A stretch of DNA of 64,000 nucleotides from [Enterobacter] lignolyticus SCF1 (GCF_000164865.1 NC_014618.1:4092001-4156000); one strand, 5' to 3'; shown: positions 26,515 through 34,641, numbered from the stretch's first letter. Translations and numbers: made by a program. Notes: a model not told the origin generated them from the sequence alone.

Positions 26515-26850
26515 ATGAACCTCAATCGCTTTTGTTATTTTCTTCTGGGATTATCCGCTCTGGGCAGCGCATTTCTGCCCCACCCGCTTGTGATGTGGTT
26601 TCTGCTTACCAATGCGCTAACGCTGGCGGTTTATGGGGCAGATAAGCTGGCAGCACGTAAGACCTGGCGAAGAGTGCCGGAATCGACGTTGCTCATCTTT
26701 GGGTTAGTGGGTGGATGGCCTGGGGCGATTCTGGGACAGCAGGTCTTTCGCCATAAAACGCAAAAGCAGCCTTTTAGGACCTATTTCTTCATTAGCGTGA
26801 TGATGAATGTCGTCGTGTTGGTGGGGTTGTATCGTTTTCTTCCGTACTAA
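26515..26850 (+). CDS. DUF1294 membrane protein
   Basis: A 111-residue inner-membrane protein with three or four hydrophobic segments. The DUF1294 hallmark is AVYGADKLAARKTWRRVPESTLLIFGLVGG split over residues 38-67, followed by GAILGQQVFRHKTQKQPFR. Function unknown. The start at 26515 fits the family; a GTG at 26476 is in frame. It is the last core gene before the island edge. Confidence 0.88.
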   Translation: MNLNRFCYFLLGLSALGSAFLPHPLVMWFLLTNALTLAVYGADKLAARKTWRRVPESTLLIFGLVGGWPGAILGQQVFRHKTQKQPFRTYFFISVMMNVVVLVGLYRFLPY

Positions 26851-26886
26851 GGGGGGTCTATCCTGCAAGTCTTGGGCGATACGGAA

Positions 26887-26908
26887 TGGTGCGAAGGCCG
26901 GACTCGAA
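26887..26908 (-). other. tRNA-Leu (leuX) 3'-end fragment, island attachment remnant
   Basis: Read on the minus strand the 22 bases give TTCGAGTCCGGCCTTCGCACCA. This equals the T-arm, acceptor and CCA end of leuX tRNA-Leu apart from one missing G. No full tRNA is present around it. Integrases of leuX islands recombine in this segment and leave such a copy at the far end. Base composition and gene content change right after it, so this is taken as one island edge. Confidence 0.75.
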
Positions 26909-26957
26909 TTTCAAAGTTAATCAACTGAATTACAAATGATTAATTGTTAATGCATTA

Positions 26958-27104
26958 ATGACATATACTCAGTTATATACTCAACTATTTTCTTTCAAAA
27001 ATCAGCGCTTAACGCAGCACATAAACCAACTCAAAGATGGCGATGTGATTATACCCGATTGCATCATTTCAGCCATGGAGTTTTACTATCGAGAGGTAGC
27101 ATAA
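26958..27104 (+). CDS. Small open frame, possible gene remnant
   Basis: A 48-residue frame ending in LKDGDVIIPDCIISAMEFYY, just inside the island edge. It has no good ribosome site and no family that I recognise. It may be the 3' remnant of a larger gene lost when the island joined. Listed for completeness. Confidence 0.25.
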   Translation: MTYTQLYTQLFSFKNQRLTQHINQLKDGDVIIPDCIISAMEFYYREVA

Positions 27105-27303
27105 ATGGACGCTCCTGGGATAATGTTTCGGTCAGTTAAAGCTTCAGTTTGCATGTTTTTTCCGTATAAAAGCCCCCCAATACCGGCAGGTGCATTATGT
27201 AATGAAAAAACAAGGAAGAAAGATCGGCTGTATAGGTCAGGAAGACAATTTACAATATTCACAATGCAGAATTATTACGGTTTCGTTGCAACAAGCCAGT
27301 TGC

Positions 27304-27600
27304 CTATCGTGCCCGCAGAATATTTACAGCCCGAAGATATGGGGACTGCTCTTGCCAGCTAAATCCTTTGCGATCGATACGAACCAATTCATATTTCTCC
27401 ACCAAAAAGTTAACGGCATTAGCCAGAGTAATTCCGGCATCGATATGTTCCTGTATAACCGTTTCATCACTGAACGGTATATCGTTTAGCGTAATACCAT
27501 AGTGCTGTTCCAGCAGGCGTGTCAGTAACATTTGCCAGACTGCCACGGGCGACAGACATAGCGTCGCCGCCTGCGGAGTTGTTGCAGGTAGAGTTTTCAT
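27304..27600 (-). CDS. cbtA: CbtA/YeeV-family toxin with premature stop
   Basis: Type IV toxin of the CbtA-CbeA pair; in E. coli it inhibits FtsZ and MreB assembly. The first 98 residues match the family (AVNFLVEKYELVRIDRKGF; ending ILRAR), but the family norm is about 124. The frame stops at TAG exactly where the known proteins continue with Arg-Ala-Thr-Gly-Leu, and ATGL is still readable after the stop. So this appears to be a C-terminally truncated copy. The intact antitoxin lies 20 bases upstream. Confidence 0.85.
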   Translation of the reverse strand: MKTLPATTPQAATLCLSPVAVWQMLLTRLLEQHYGITLNDIPFSDETVIQEHIDAGITLANAVNFLVEKYELVRIDRKGFSWQEQSPYLRAVNILRAR

Positions 27601-27620
27601 ATTTGCTCTTGTGAAAGTAG

Positions 27621-27938
27621 TTAACTATGAGTGGGGTAAATGGCGATGTATACGTAGCCGTAACTGCCAAGGGTATCGGCTTCGCAGGTGAAACCATCGT
27701 GGTACAGGGTGACACAGTGGGCATGGCGAGGATTCATTTCACCAGTGGTCAGCATCGATTCCATCTGACTGATAAAATGCGGGAATGCCACATCCAGCTT
27801 AAGACATTCTGCTTCGCTGAACTTACCCGTGATACTGACCCGGTCAGCCAGATAGTGCAGCCGGTTACCCTCCTGCACCAGACGAGCTCCTAGGCGTGGC
27901 GTGATATCTCGCTGCAGGCCCCATGTGATGTTGCTCAT
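27621..27938 (-). CDS. cbeA: CbeA/YeeU-family antitoxin
   Basis: A 105-residue antitoxin (MSNITWGLQRDITPRLGARL). In E. coli it stabilises MreB and FtsZ filaments and so counters CbtA without binding it. The length is normal, and the gene looks intact. It sits between yeeT and the truncated cbtA, the standard order. Confidence 0.94.
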   Translation of the reverse strand: MSNITWGLQRDITPRLGARLVQEGNRLHYLADRVSITGKFSEAECLKLDVAFPHFISQMESMLTTGEMNPRHAHCVTLYHDGFTCEADTLGSYGYVYIAIYPTHS

Positions 27939-27955
27939 TACAGTTCTCCATATTG

Positions 27956-28177
27956 TCAGTTCAGGGTGATACTCATCAGGCAGGCATACGGTCCGTTGCG
28001 GTCCTGGCGGCGTTCGGCGTATACCGCCAGCACGCCGGGAATGTCAGGAACGACCTTACCGGTGTAATGACAGACACTGCCGTGCCACTGGTATCTGCCG
28101 GTGCAGTATTGAAAAATGCGGGAGGCCGGATGCTGACGGTAAATCGTCATCGCCCGGCGTTTACTGATAATTTTCAT
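27956..28177 (-). CDS. yeeT: YeeT family protein (DUF987)
   Basis: A 73-residue protein with the DUF987 sequence AMTIYRQHPASRIFQYCTG and DIPGVLAVYAERR. The start at 28177 (MKIISKRR) gives the E. coli YeeT length. It always accompanies yeeS, yeeU and yeeV in CP4-type islands. No function is known. Confidence 0.93.
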   Translation of the reverse strand: MKIISKRRAMTIYRQHPASRIFQYCTGRYQWHGSVCHYTGKVVPDIPGVLAVYAERRQDRNGPYACLMSITLN

Positions 28178-28185
28178 GTAATACC

Positions 28186-28668
28186 TCAAAGCAAACCGTG
28201 TTCAGCGAACGACAATATCTGCGTGCCACCGACGATGAGATGGTCAGGCACACGGATATCAACGAGCTGAAGCGCCTGCACCAGACGCTGCGTGATGGTC
28301 TTATCTGCCTGGCTGGGCGAGGTGTCGCCAGAGGGGTGGTTATGCGCCAGTATCACTGCTGCTGCATTGAAATGCAGGGCGCGTTTGACCACCTCACGGG
28401 GATGAACCTCGGTACTGCTAATAGAACCGGCAAACAGGGTTTCGTGGGCAATCAACTGGTTCTGTTGGTTCAGATACAGCGCCATAAACTCTTCGCGCTC
28501 CAGTCCCGCCATTTTCAGTTTCAGCCAGTCACGGGCAGCCTGAGTGGAGGTGAATGCCACGCCTGTTTCGCGCAGGTGTCGGTCAAGCAGCGTTAAGGCG
28601 CGTTTTACCGTGCGTTGTGCGGTTAGTGGTAGCGCCGGAGTTAGTGGGATAAGTGACTGTTCCATCAT
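28186..28668 (-). CDS. yeeS: RadC-like JAB domain protein (YeeS)
   Basis: A 160-residue MPN/JAB-domain protein. The metal motif HNHPSGDTSPSQAD near residue 109 is complete, with an upstream glutamate in SSTEVHPREVVK. It is the short form found in mobile islands and lacks the helix-hairpin-helix of chromosomal RadC. A role in recombination or replication of the element is often proposed but not proven. Confidence 0.93.
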   Translation of the reverse strand: MMEQSLIPLTPALPLTAQRTVKRALTLLDRHLRETGVAFTSTQAARDWLKLKMAGLEREEFMALYLNQQNQLIAHETLFAGSISSTEVHPREVVKRALHFNAAAVILAHNHPSGDTSPSQADKTITQRLVQALQLVDIRVPDHLIVGGTQILSFAEHGLL

Positions 28669-28676
28669 AAGTATCC

Positions 28677-29135
28677 TTAATCAATAATGCGCAGAATGGC
28701 GCTGGATTCAGGGTGCTGCAGGGCGTAATCCCGCAGGCGGTAATAGTGCTCCGTCATGGCATCGCATTCGGTGCGACAGGCGTGATGGCTGTATTCAATC
28801 AGGCAGACAGCGATACCTGCGGCTTCCGCGCTCATTTCCGCACCATTGCCGTTCATGCCGTTGAACAGATGCCATTTATCGTCACCTTCAGCATCAGGAG
28901 CCATAAACGCGCCGCCATTGCTGAGCGTATAAAAGGACCAGATACCACCGCTGTACTCATCACAAAAGCGCTCCATCCAGGCGAAAATACGGGGTTCCAG
29001 CGTTATCCATTGCGGGATAACGCCGAAGTACAGCGGCCAGAAATCGAGGCGCTGTTCGTCAGGTACGGGTGTTGCAGTGAGGTCAAATCGAGGTTCATTA
29101 GCGGACATCAATTCGCATTGAGTTTGTGTCGTCAT
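28677..29135 (-). CDS. Antirestriction protein, ArdB/KlcA family
   Basis: A 152-residue protein of the ArdB/KlcA family, which protects incoming DNA from type I restriction. Family features are the YFGVIPQWITLEPRIFAWM segment, EYSGGIWSFYTLSNGGAFMAP and the C-terminal HYYRLRDYALQHPES. It lies 8 bases upstream of yeeS on the same strand. An antirestriction gene in the same island as dpd-type restriction genes is noteworthy. Confidence 0.93.
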   Translation of the reverse strand: MTTQTQCELMSANEPRFDLTATPVPDEQRLDFWPLYFGVIPQWITLEPRIFAWMERFCDEYSGGIWSFYTLSNGGAFMAPDAEGDDKWHLFNGMNGNGAEMSAEAAGIAVCLIEYSHHACRTECDAMTEHYYRLRDYALQHPESSAILRIID

Positions 29136-29220
29136 GGATATTCTCCGTCAATAAAAACGCCAGCGACGATGGCTGGCCTATGGGAAATAAAGGACATACA
29201 GGGATGATGAATGGGTGTGG

Positions 29221-29457
29221 TCAGGAGGAGGATGCTTTGAGGATGCCACACTGTCGGATATAGCGGTTAAGACCTTCACCGGCATCCGGTTCAAAGTTCC
29301 ACGCCCGCCAGACCATCCGGCCTTCAGGGTCGCGAGCCACCAGACGGAAGTGACTGCCCTGGTCGTCTTCAATGGCGATATCGTGATACCAGCGGGTAAC
29401 AGCTTCAGCCTGCTGTCGGGTGAAAGGTCCCGGTGGCAACATGTGAGATTCAGGCAT
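29221..29457 (-). CDS. DUF905 family protein (YkfF/YpjJ type)
   Basis: A 78-residue protein. LPPGPFTRQQAEAV, EDDQGSHFRLVARD and VWRAWNFEPDAGEGLNRYI are the DUF905 signature, nearly identical in pattern to E. coli YkfF. Standard cargo in CP4-like islands; no known function. Confidence 0.92.
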   Translation of the reverse strand: MPESHMLPPGPFTRQQAEAVTRWYHDIAIEDDQGSHFRLVARDPEGRMVWRAWNFEPDAGEGLNRYIRQCGILKASSS

Positions 29458-29475
29458 TCGGTGTACCTTAAAAGC

Positions 29476-29504
29476 AAAAACCCCTGTCGCAAAAGCGACA
29501 GGGG
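29476..29504 (-). terminator. Terminator of the Ivy-like gene
   Basis: A perfect 10-base-pair stem CCCCTGTCGC / GCGACAGGGG with loop AAAA. On the minus strand it is followed by TTTTTG. It lies about 50 bases after the Ivy-like stop. Confidence 0.85.
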
Positions 29505-29556
29505 ACTGAAAGAGAGGAAGGAAAAATAGGGTATGTTTCGTGTCGTAACAATAAAA

Positions 29557-30465
29557 CTACTGCTTAGCTGCCTGTTTTGCTTTTTCCCAGGATGGTCGGT
29601 TTGGGCCAGTGAACTCTTTCACATCTGACCAATACCCAATCGGATATTGTATTACCGTTTCGTTGCCAACGCCGATGTCAACAGACAGATATTGACCACC
29701 TTTAATGGAGCCTTTGCGCACCCAAGCATTTGGACTACAGGTTCCGGTATCACGCTGTTGCCAGGATCTTGCATCCTTATCTATGATGTAAAAGTCACCT
29801 AATGCGCACCCACTGGCAGACTTGTGATTTAACACAGCGGACACATGCTTGGTATTACCGACAATCACACAGCTATTCTGTTTACCGCCACACATGCTCC
29901 ACAAGGTATCACCGTTACCCCCGGTAAATTCCCAGATGGTATTCGCTGGTGGTGCATCATTGGACGTGGTAGTGGCGGCTGGAGTGTGTGATGATTCCGA
30001 TGTTCCTTTTACTAATGCACGTAAAACTTTCAACTCACCATCACTTGGGGTGTTAACCCACTGCCCATCTTTACCGTTGCTGTAGAAGCCCACGAAGTTA
30101 TGGAAGTCAGGCTGGTACAAGAATGTCAGATTGTGGTTACCACAGTTACCGCCTTCACACATAAAACCTTTCAGGTAGACTTTACCGTCAATTTTTACTG
30201 GTTCCATCGGACCCGCTGGACCATTCATCTCGTCGAGCATCGCCGGTAAACCATTCTGATTCATGGTCTCATCAAACGACTTTTTGTACGCTGGGTCGGT
30301 TTTGTACAGGTCGAAAGGATATGGGCAGGTATTGTTTTCTGACTGACAGTTCTTGGCTTCTACCGCCGTTTTGGCGGTTGCCTGGGCTGCAGTCGGGACC
30401 ATCAGTGCCACAGACAATGCCAACCAACTCCATTTCATATTTGCAGAGAAAGATTTTCTTTTCAT
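29557..30465 (-). CDS. Secreted two-domain protein with Ivy-like N-terminal domain
   Basis: A 302-residue exported protein with a signal peptide of about 29 residues (cleavage near TAAQA-TA). Residues 45-155 follow the pattern of the lysozyme inhibitor Ivy: LPAMLDEM, YLKGFMCEGGNCGNHNLTFLY (split), NFVGFYSNGK, and LRALVKG. The loop between Cys103 and Cys108 reads EGGN, whereas Ivy carries the lysozyme-blocking His there. After a Thr/Ser linker (about 155-175) comes a second Cys-rich domain (176-302) that I do not recognise. Lysozyme inhibition is therefore uncertain. Confidence 0.7.
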   Translation of the reverse strand: MKRKSFSANMKWSWLALSVALMVPTAAQATAKTAVEAKNCQSENNTCPYPFDLYKTDPAYKKSFDETMNQNGLPAMLDEMNGPAGPMEPVKIDGKVYLKGFMCEGGNCGNHNLTFLYQPDFHNFVGFYSNGKDGQWVNTPSDGELKVLRALVKGTSESSHTPAATTTSNDAPPANTIWEFTGGNGDTLWSMCGGKQNSCVIVGNTKHVSAVLNHKSASGCALGDFYIIDKDARSWQQRDTGTCSPNAWVRKGSIKGGQYLSVDIGVGNETVIQYPIGYWSDVKEFTGPNRPSWEKAKQAAKQ

Positions 30466-30476
30466 TATAAGACTCC

Positions 30477-30701
30477 TTATAAAGCCCCTGATGCGTCAGG
30501 GGCTGTGGGCATATGCGGGTGTATGGCGCTCTGAAGTAGCATCGAAGCTAGTGGGGTGGCGGAGACCGGTTGCCACTCCATCATTCCCTGTCGCCAAGCC
30601 AGAGTGGCGGCCGTCAGTTCACCGTGAACAATCAGGCCGGTGATGTCGTCTTCGGTCACATTGTCGTGACGTACGCCATTTATCTCGTAATGCCAGGTCA
30701 T
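30477..30701 (-). CDS. GYF_2 (DUF4339) domain protein
   Basis: A 74-residue protein: WHYEINGVRHDNVTEDDI then ITGLIVHGELTAATLAWRQGM is the GYF_2 pattern, a protein-protein interaction module. There is no membrane segment. It lies 11 bases upstream of the Ivy-like gene on the same strand. A hairpin at 30483-30504 overlaps its last codons. Confidence 0.8.
   Translation of the reverse strand: MTWHYEINGVRHDNVTEDDITGLIVHGELTAATLAWRQGMMEWQPVSATPLASMLLQSAIHPHMPTAPDASGAL
30483..30504 (-). terminator. Hairpin at the end of the GYF_2 gene
   Basis: A 9-base-pair stem AGCCCCTGA / TCAGGGGCT with loop TGCG, inside the last codons of the GYF_2 gene and followed on the minus strand by only three T. Weak terminator or attenuator in front of the Ivy-like gene. 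Confidence 0.5.
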
Positions 30702-30738
30702 TGTTTTTCCTTGTTAACAGAGGTCATTAAACCAAAGC

Positions 30739-31437
30739 TCATCCCAATCCCCCGTTATCGGCAGCCTGTGACAAAACTTCACGGATACAGCTGAAGTGCG
30801 GAAGGGCCCGGATAAAGCCCGCCTGTATGGTTAGCTGGTTGAGACGTTTTCGCGGGGTAAAAGTGGTGTTCAGGACTGTCACCGCATGGATGGTCGCCAG
30901 AGGGTGCACAGTGATATGCCCGTTAAGTTCACCGGTGAGGTACCAGCAGCCGTCGAGTGATATCAGGCGGTACGGAGCCAGCCCATCACAGCGCTCTCCC
31001 TCGGCCAGCAGTAGTACCCGCTGGCAGGCGGTAATGGCACTGACGAGACGGAAGAACACCAGTGAGATGGCCGGTGACACAGACTGTGGCGGCTGCCATA
31101 CCAGACACGGCATCCCTCCCGCAGTGAGCAGCATGCCCGCCAGACGCCGGTCCAGCCCCGGAAAAATATCGGCCAGTCCGGCCCGATGTGCGAAGGTCAG
31201 CGCATCAAGCTCCCCCTGTACGCCCCCACCGGTGCTGCGCAGGCGGCATTGCCCTCGTCGATACTCAAGGTCGAGGTACATCAGCCGTTCGCGAAAATCC
31301 CGTCGCAGGGTACGGACTGACACACCAAACTCTGCAGCCAGCCGCGCCATGTTCAGCGTTTCACCGGCAACCAGGCGGCTGATTATCAGTGACAGCCTGA
31401 CAGCCAGCCGGTCATGACGGCGATCTGCCTGTGTCAT
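30739..31437 (-). CDS. WYL-domain transcriptional regulator (YafY-like)
   Basis: A 232-residue regulator. The N-terminal DeoR-type helix-turn-helix is LNMARLAAEFGVSVRTLRRDF (residues about 28-49). The C-terminal WYL region is recognisable at LLLAEGERCDGLAPYRLISLDGCWYLTG (split, about 140-168). Similar regulators stand at the same place in CP4-6-like prophages. WYL proteins often regulate mobile-element or defence cargo. Confidence 0.87.
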   Translation of the reverse strand: MTQADRRHDRLAVRLSLIISRLVAGETLNMARLAAEFGVSVRTLRRDFRERLMYLDLEYRRGQCRLRSTGGGVQGELDALTFAHRAGLADIFPGLDRRLAGMLLTAGGMPCLVWQPPQSVSPAISLVFFRLVSAITACQRVLLLAEGERCDGLAPYRLISLDGCWYLTGELNGHITVHPLATIHAVTVLNTTFTPRKRLNQLTIQAGFIRALPHFSCIREVLSQAADNGGLG

Positions 31438-31645
31438 CTTAAATCTCCGTAATAATTAACTGACTGAATATGAAATGATTCTAAAGAGGGGGGCGGACAG
31501 GGTATGGACACGGAATGAACTATTTTTTATCAGCCACCGGAGGCAGGGCCGACACGGCATACCGTGAAATGCGGTGATAAAACACTCAATCCAATGGAGG
31601 CAAAACGGACAGGGAGTGTCCTTTCCTAACATGCTGATAACAAGC

Positions 31646-32470
31646 TCAGGACTGAAACCCACCCAGCATCGCTTCAGCCATCACCCAGAGAGCCCGGTTG
31701 AGCTTCACATCTCCATCGATACCACGCACGGCGCGGGTATGCGTTCGCCCGCCTTTTGCACTCCGCCCACTGAGCCCGCCCTTAATCAGGTTCTCCTGAA
31801 TACGCTGGTATGTGGTCCACAGATCATTGCTCTCATCCTGCCAGCGGCGTGGGGAGAGTATCTGAGGTGCTGTCACCGGCTGGTGGTCCTCACCAAAACG
31901 GTACGTCAGTGCAGCCTGTGCCAGAGCCTGTTGTGCAGGTGGCAGTAGCATCAGCGACTGCATGGCATCCCGCTTCTCTTCCACACGGTCAAAAATTCCC
32001 TGCACTTCATACGCTCCCTCAATCACCTGACTCACGACATCTCCTTTGTGCGGCACCCGCACCTCGCCAAACGACTCACCGCAGACGAGTCCGTTCTGGC
32101 ATACCGCACGGAATAATCCCGGCAGCATCTGATACGAGCTGGAGCCGTCGTGAGAATTGAGCAGAATAATTTCCGGGACCTGTTTGCCGATAATTTGCCC
32201 CTCCCTACGCAGGCGCAACATGTGCTTTGTATGCTCGCGGCGACCTGGGTCACGCACTCTGGTCTGGCAGGCAAAGAAGGGTTGGAAGCCTTCGTGCTGC
32301 AGGCTGTCCAGCAGGGATATGGTGGGTATGTAGGTGTATTTTTCACTACGTGACTCGTGTTTGTCTTCACTGAACACACTGGGTGCCACGCGATACAGCT
32401 CTTCACGGGTTAACGGACGGTCACGACGAATAAAGTTTGCTGCGCCAAAGCGCGAAGCCAGACGGGTCAT
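31646..32470 (-). CDS. DUF932 protein YafZ/YfjQ family
   Basis: A 274-residue protein close in pattern to E. coli YfjQ: MTRLASRFGAANFIRRDR, FFACQTRVRDPGRREHTK and LLNSHDGSSSYQMLPGLFRA. The start at 32470 has GAGGAG 7 bases upstream. DUF932 proteins are common in phages, plasmids and CP4-type islands; their role is unknown. Standard neighbour of the YfjP GTPase. Confidence 0.93.
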   Translation of the reverse strand: MTRLASRFGAANFIRRDRPLTREELYRVAPSVFSEDKHESRSEKYTYIPTISLLDSLQHEGFQPFFACQTRVRDPGRREHTKHMLRLRREGQIIGKQVPEIILLNSHDGSSSYQMLPGLFRAVCQNGLVCGESFGEVRVPHKGDVVSQVIEGAYEVQGIFDRVEEKRDAMQSLMLLPPAQQALAQAALTYRFGEDHQPVTAPQILSPRRWQDESNDLWTTYQRIQENLIKGGLSGRSAKGGRTHTRAVRGIDGDVKLNRALWVMAEAMLGGFQS

Positions 32471-32501
32471 AAACGGACTCCTCATGATGGAAAATAAAGA
32501 C

Positions 32502-32533
32502 AAAAAGCCCTGCAGCTCAATTGCGGCAGGGCT
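32502..32533 (-). terminator. Terminator between GTPase and DUF932 genes
   Basis: Stem AGCCCTGC / GCAGGGCT; on the minus strand it is followed by TTTTTG. It lies between the GTPase stop (32564) and the start of the DUF932 gene, so the two are separate units. Confidence 0.8.
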
Positions 32534-32563
32534 CAGGAAACTGCGGGTTAGAAGGGTTAATGT

Positions 32564-33427
32564 TCAGAAGAAGAAATTCCAGACTGCACGAGCGACTGAA
32601 ATCACGATGCCGCGTACAGACTGGATGACTGTCCGAACCGGGGCCGGTATCAGGGGCATGGAACTTACTGTGTCCAGTACCGAGCCGACCGTTTCACCAA
32701 AATCGTCACGGGCTTTTTTATTAACGGCATCGGAACGAAGTGGAGCACTAAGCTGTACAGCCACCGGACTGCTGGCCTCACGCGGCAGACAACGAATCAT
32801 CCGTTCAGCCATTTTTCGCAACCCCCACTGTAGTCGGACCGACACCGCACACACAGGATTTATAGGCTGAAATAGCTCATGCAGAAGGCAGGCTTTGCGG
32901 CTAATGTTTTGTTTCTGCTCTTTAGACAATTTATCACTATTGCTGGCGGGCTCGACCTTATCTGACTGACTGATAACAAACAGCACCTTATGTCGATATG
33001 CTTCACCAATTACCTTACGATAAAAATGTTCATCTACAGCCAGTGCCCGATCATCGGCTTTAACCAGCCACAGCACTAGGTCGAGCCGGGGGAGCTGCTG
33101 GCGGTACAGCTCGGCATATTCCGCATCGCGGGCACAATTTTCACCAACCCCCGGCAGGTCCACCAGCGTCATAAAACGTTCGCCTGCTTGCAGGCGAAAA
33201 CATAATGGTTCACGGGTACAAGCTGTCACGTTACTAACCGGCGATACCTCAGTGGCAAAGAGAGCATTACACAGCGACGATTTCCCTGCTCCGGTTTTAC
33301 CCATAATACCGATGACCGGTTCGTAGTGAATAAGCCTACAAAGATGGTCAAGAATGTGACTGCGGACGGTTACCGGGAGTGACAACAGAGGTTTCTCAAT
33401 GGCCTGAAGGCCGTCAAATTTATTCAT
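32564..33427 (-). CDS. YfjP/YeeP-family GTPase
   Basis: A 287-residue GTPase of the 50S-ribosome-binding (Era/YeeP) type. Motifs: G1 GIMGKTGAGKSS near residue 41, G3 DLPGVGE near residue 90, G4 SQSDK near residue 150. The C-terminal tail holds a hydrophobic, amphipathic end (IQSVRGIVISVARAVW) that may touch membrane. The start at 33427 (MNKFDGLQAIEKP) agrees with E. coli YfjP. It marks the upstream end of the CP4 block. Confidence 0.92.
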   Translation of the reverse strand: MNKFDGLQAIEKPLLSLPVTVRSHILDHLCRLIHYEPVIGIMGKTGAGKSSLCNALFATEVSPVSNVTACTREPLCFRLQAGERFMTLVDLPGVGENCARDAEYAELYRQQLPRLDLVLWLVKADDRALAVDEHFYRKVIGEAYRHKVLFVISQSDKVEPASNSDKLSKEQKQNISRKACLLHELFQPINPVCAVSVRLQWGLRKMAERMIRCLPREASSPVAVQLSAPLRSDAVNKKARDDFGETVGSVLDTVSSMPLIPAPVRTVIQSVRGIVISVARAVWNFFF

Positions 33428-33450
33428 ACAGAGACTCAGCGTAAAAAACA

Positions 33451-33780
33451 AAAAGCCCCCCGAGCCATTATGGATACGGGGGATTCACGGAGATAATATC
33501 TGTCTGAAATTATTTGGAATGTGAGTTAACGACCACATAATCCTTCGAGTTGTAAGTCCTGCCGAGAGACTGGTATGTGCCATAAGCGGAAGTTGGGGTT
33601 GGCAGAGACTCTCTAAAGGTTGATGGTTCGTTTCGCAGGGATACTTACAGCGCCAAGCAGAATAGACAAACCACATTATGTGGGAGGTAAATCCAGAAAT
33701 TTTTGTCACTGGATTTGCGTTGTATTAACATCTTCAGCCATATGACTTGTTGGGTACCTGAATCTTGATAAGGAAGCAAA
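33451..33780. other. Non-coding gap with a minus-strand hairpin
   Basis: A 330-base gap between the divergent GTPase and protease genes. A weak hairpin (CCCCCG / CGGGGG, 33457-33482, with five A before it on the plus strand) could end minus-strand transcripts just before the GTPase gene. A 74-codon minus-strand frame (33485-33709) has no family features. Promoters for both genes must lie here. Confidence 0.5.
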
Positions 33781-34437
33781 ATGCTTGAAAACTACGTCTG
33801 CAAAATCTATGTGAGTAAAGATCCTAGTTTTAGTAAAAATCTCGAAGCAACTGCATTTGGTTTCAATGATAAGGGTCAGCTAAAAGTCCTCACCGCAGCC
33901 CATGTTGTTACTGATGTTCTTGGAAAGAAATACCCCAGTAGCAATACCCAAAAACTTTACGTCATATTCCATAATCATCTCGGACCAGTGAATACTGCGC
34001 CCGTTCCTGTCGATTTCATTCTTAATAACTGTAATGACAGTAACAACTTTAAAGACAATTATCCGTTTGTAGATAGTGCTGAAATGAAGTTGCCAGCTGA
34101 TATCAAACAGCCTGTATCCCAGTATTTTAAGGCGCGTAATCCCGAAGTGAGTATGCATACATTCGGTGTGGGATATCCACTGGATCAGACTGTACTTTCA
34201 ACAGTCTTTGGCAAAATTCAAAGTATTTGTCCCGAAAATTGTGAAAATCACCGTGGCCAGCATTACACATCTCGCTTTGTAATTTCACATAACAACAGGC
34301 AAGGATGCTCAGGTGGCCCCTATATCATATCCGACGGGGACGAGTATTATGTAATCGGTAGCCTGATTGGTGAAATGTTTGTCAAAAAAGAGCATTCATG
34401 TCCAACCCTGTCTGTTCAATCTGCTGCTGATTTTTAG
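33781..34437 (+). CDS. Trypsin-like serine protease, cytoplasmic
   Basis: A 218-residue chymotrypsin-fold protease with the full catalytic triad in order: His41 in LTAAHVVTD, Asp98 in PFVDSAEMKL, and Ser177 in GCSGGPYI. There is no signal peptide, so it should act inside the cell. AAGGA lies before the ATG. Two genes for unknown proteins follow on the same strand, the first after about 200 bases. Intracellular trypsin-like proteases in islands are often parts of defence or toxin systems; that role is inferred. Confidence 0.85.
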   Translation: MLENYVCKIYVSKDPSFSKNLEATAFGFNDKGQLKVLTAAHVVTDVLGKKYPSSNTQKLYVIFHNHLGPVNTAPVPVDFILNNCNDSNNFKDNYPFVDSAEMKLPADIKQPVSQYFKARNPEVSMHTFGVGYPLDQTVLSTVFGKIQSICPENCENHRGQHYTSRFVISHNNRQGCSGGPYIISDGDEYYVIGSLIGEMFVKKEHSCPTLSVQSAADF

Positions 34438-34641
34438 CACTGTCTGTTTTCGAAGGGTCACCGCCACGATAGTTTTTTTCGGGTAAGAACTTGATGGCGT
34501 ATGCATTCACTATCAACAAAACTCATTAGAACTCACAATCGTGAACTGGAAAGTCCCCCAATAGTAAGTCATGATTCCTGCATCACTTTTATGGTGCAGT
34601 TTTCACCAAATACGCAGCAATTTATAAATGTGAGGCCTATT

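Noticed and set aside
26887..26908. A complete tRNA gene at the leuX-like match
   Set aside because: Only the T-arm to CCA part is present; bases further along do not form D-arm or anticodon arm, so it is an attachment remnant and not a working tRNA.
27105..27489. Plus-strand frames over the cbtA end
   Set aside because: They run antisense to the truncated toxin gene and have no ribosome site; the similarity signal is all on the minus strand.
33485..33709. 74-codon minus-strand frame between GTPase and protease genes
   Set aside because: No ribosome site and no recognisable family; Trp/Cys-rich composition looks like chance.
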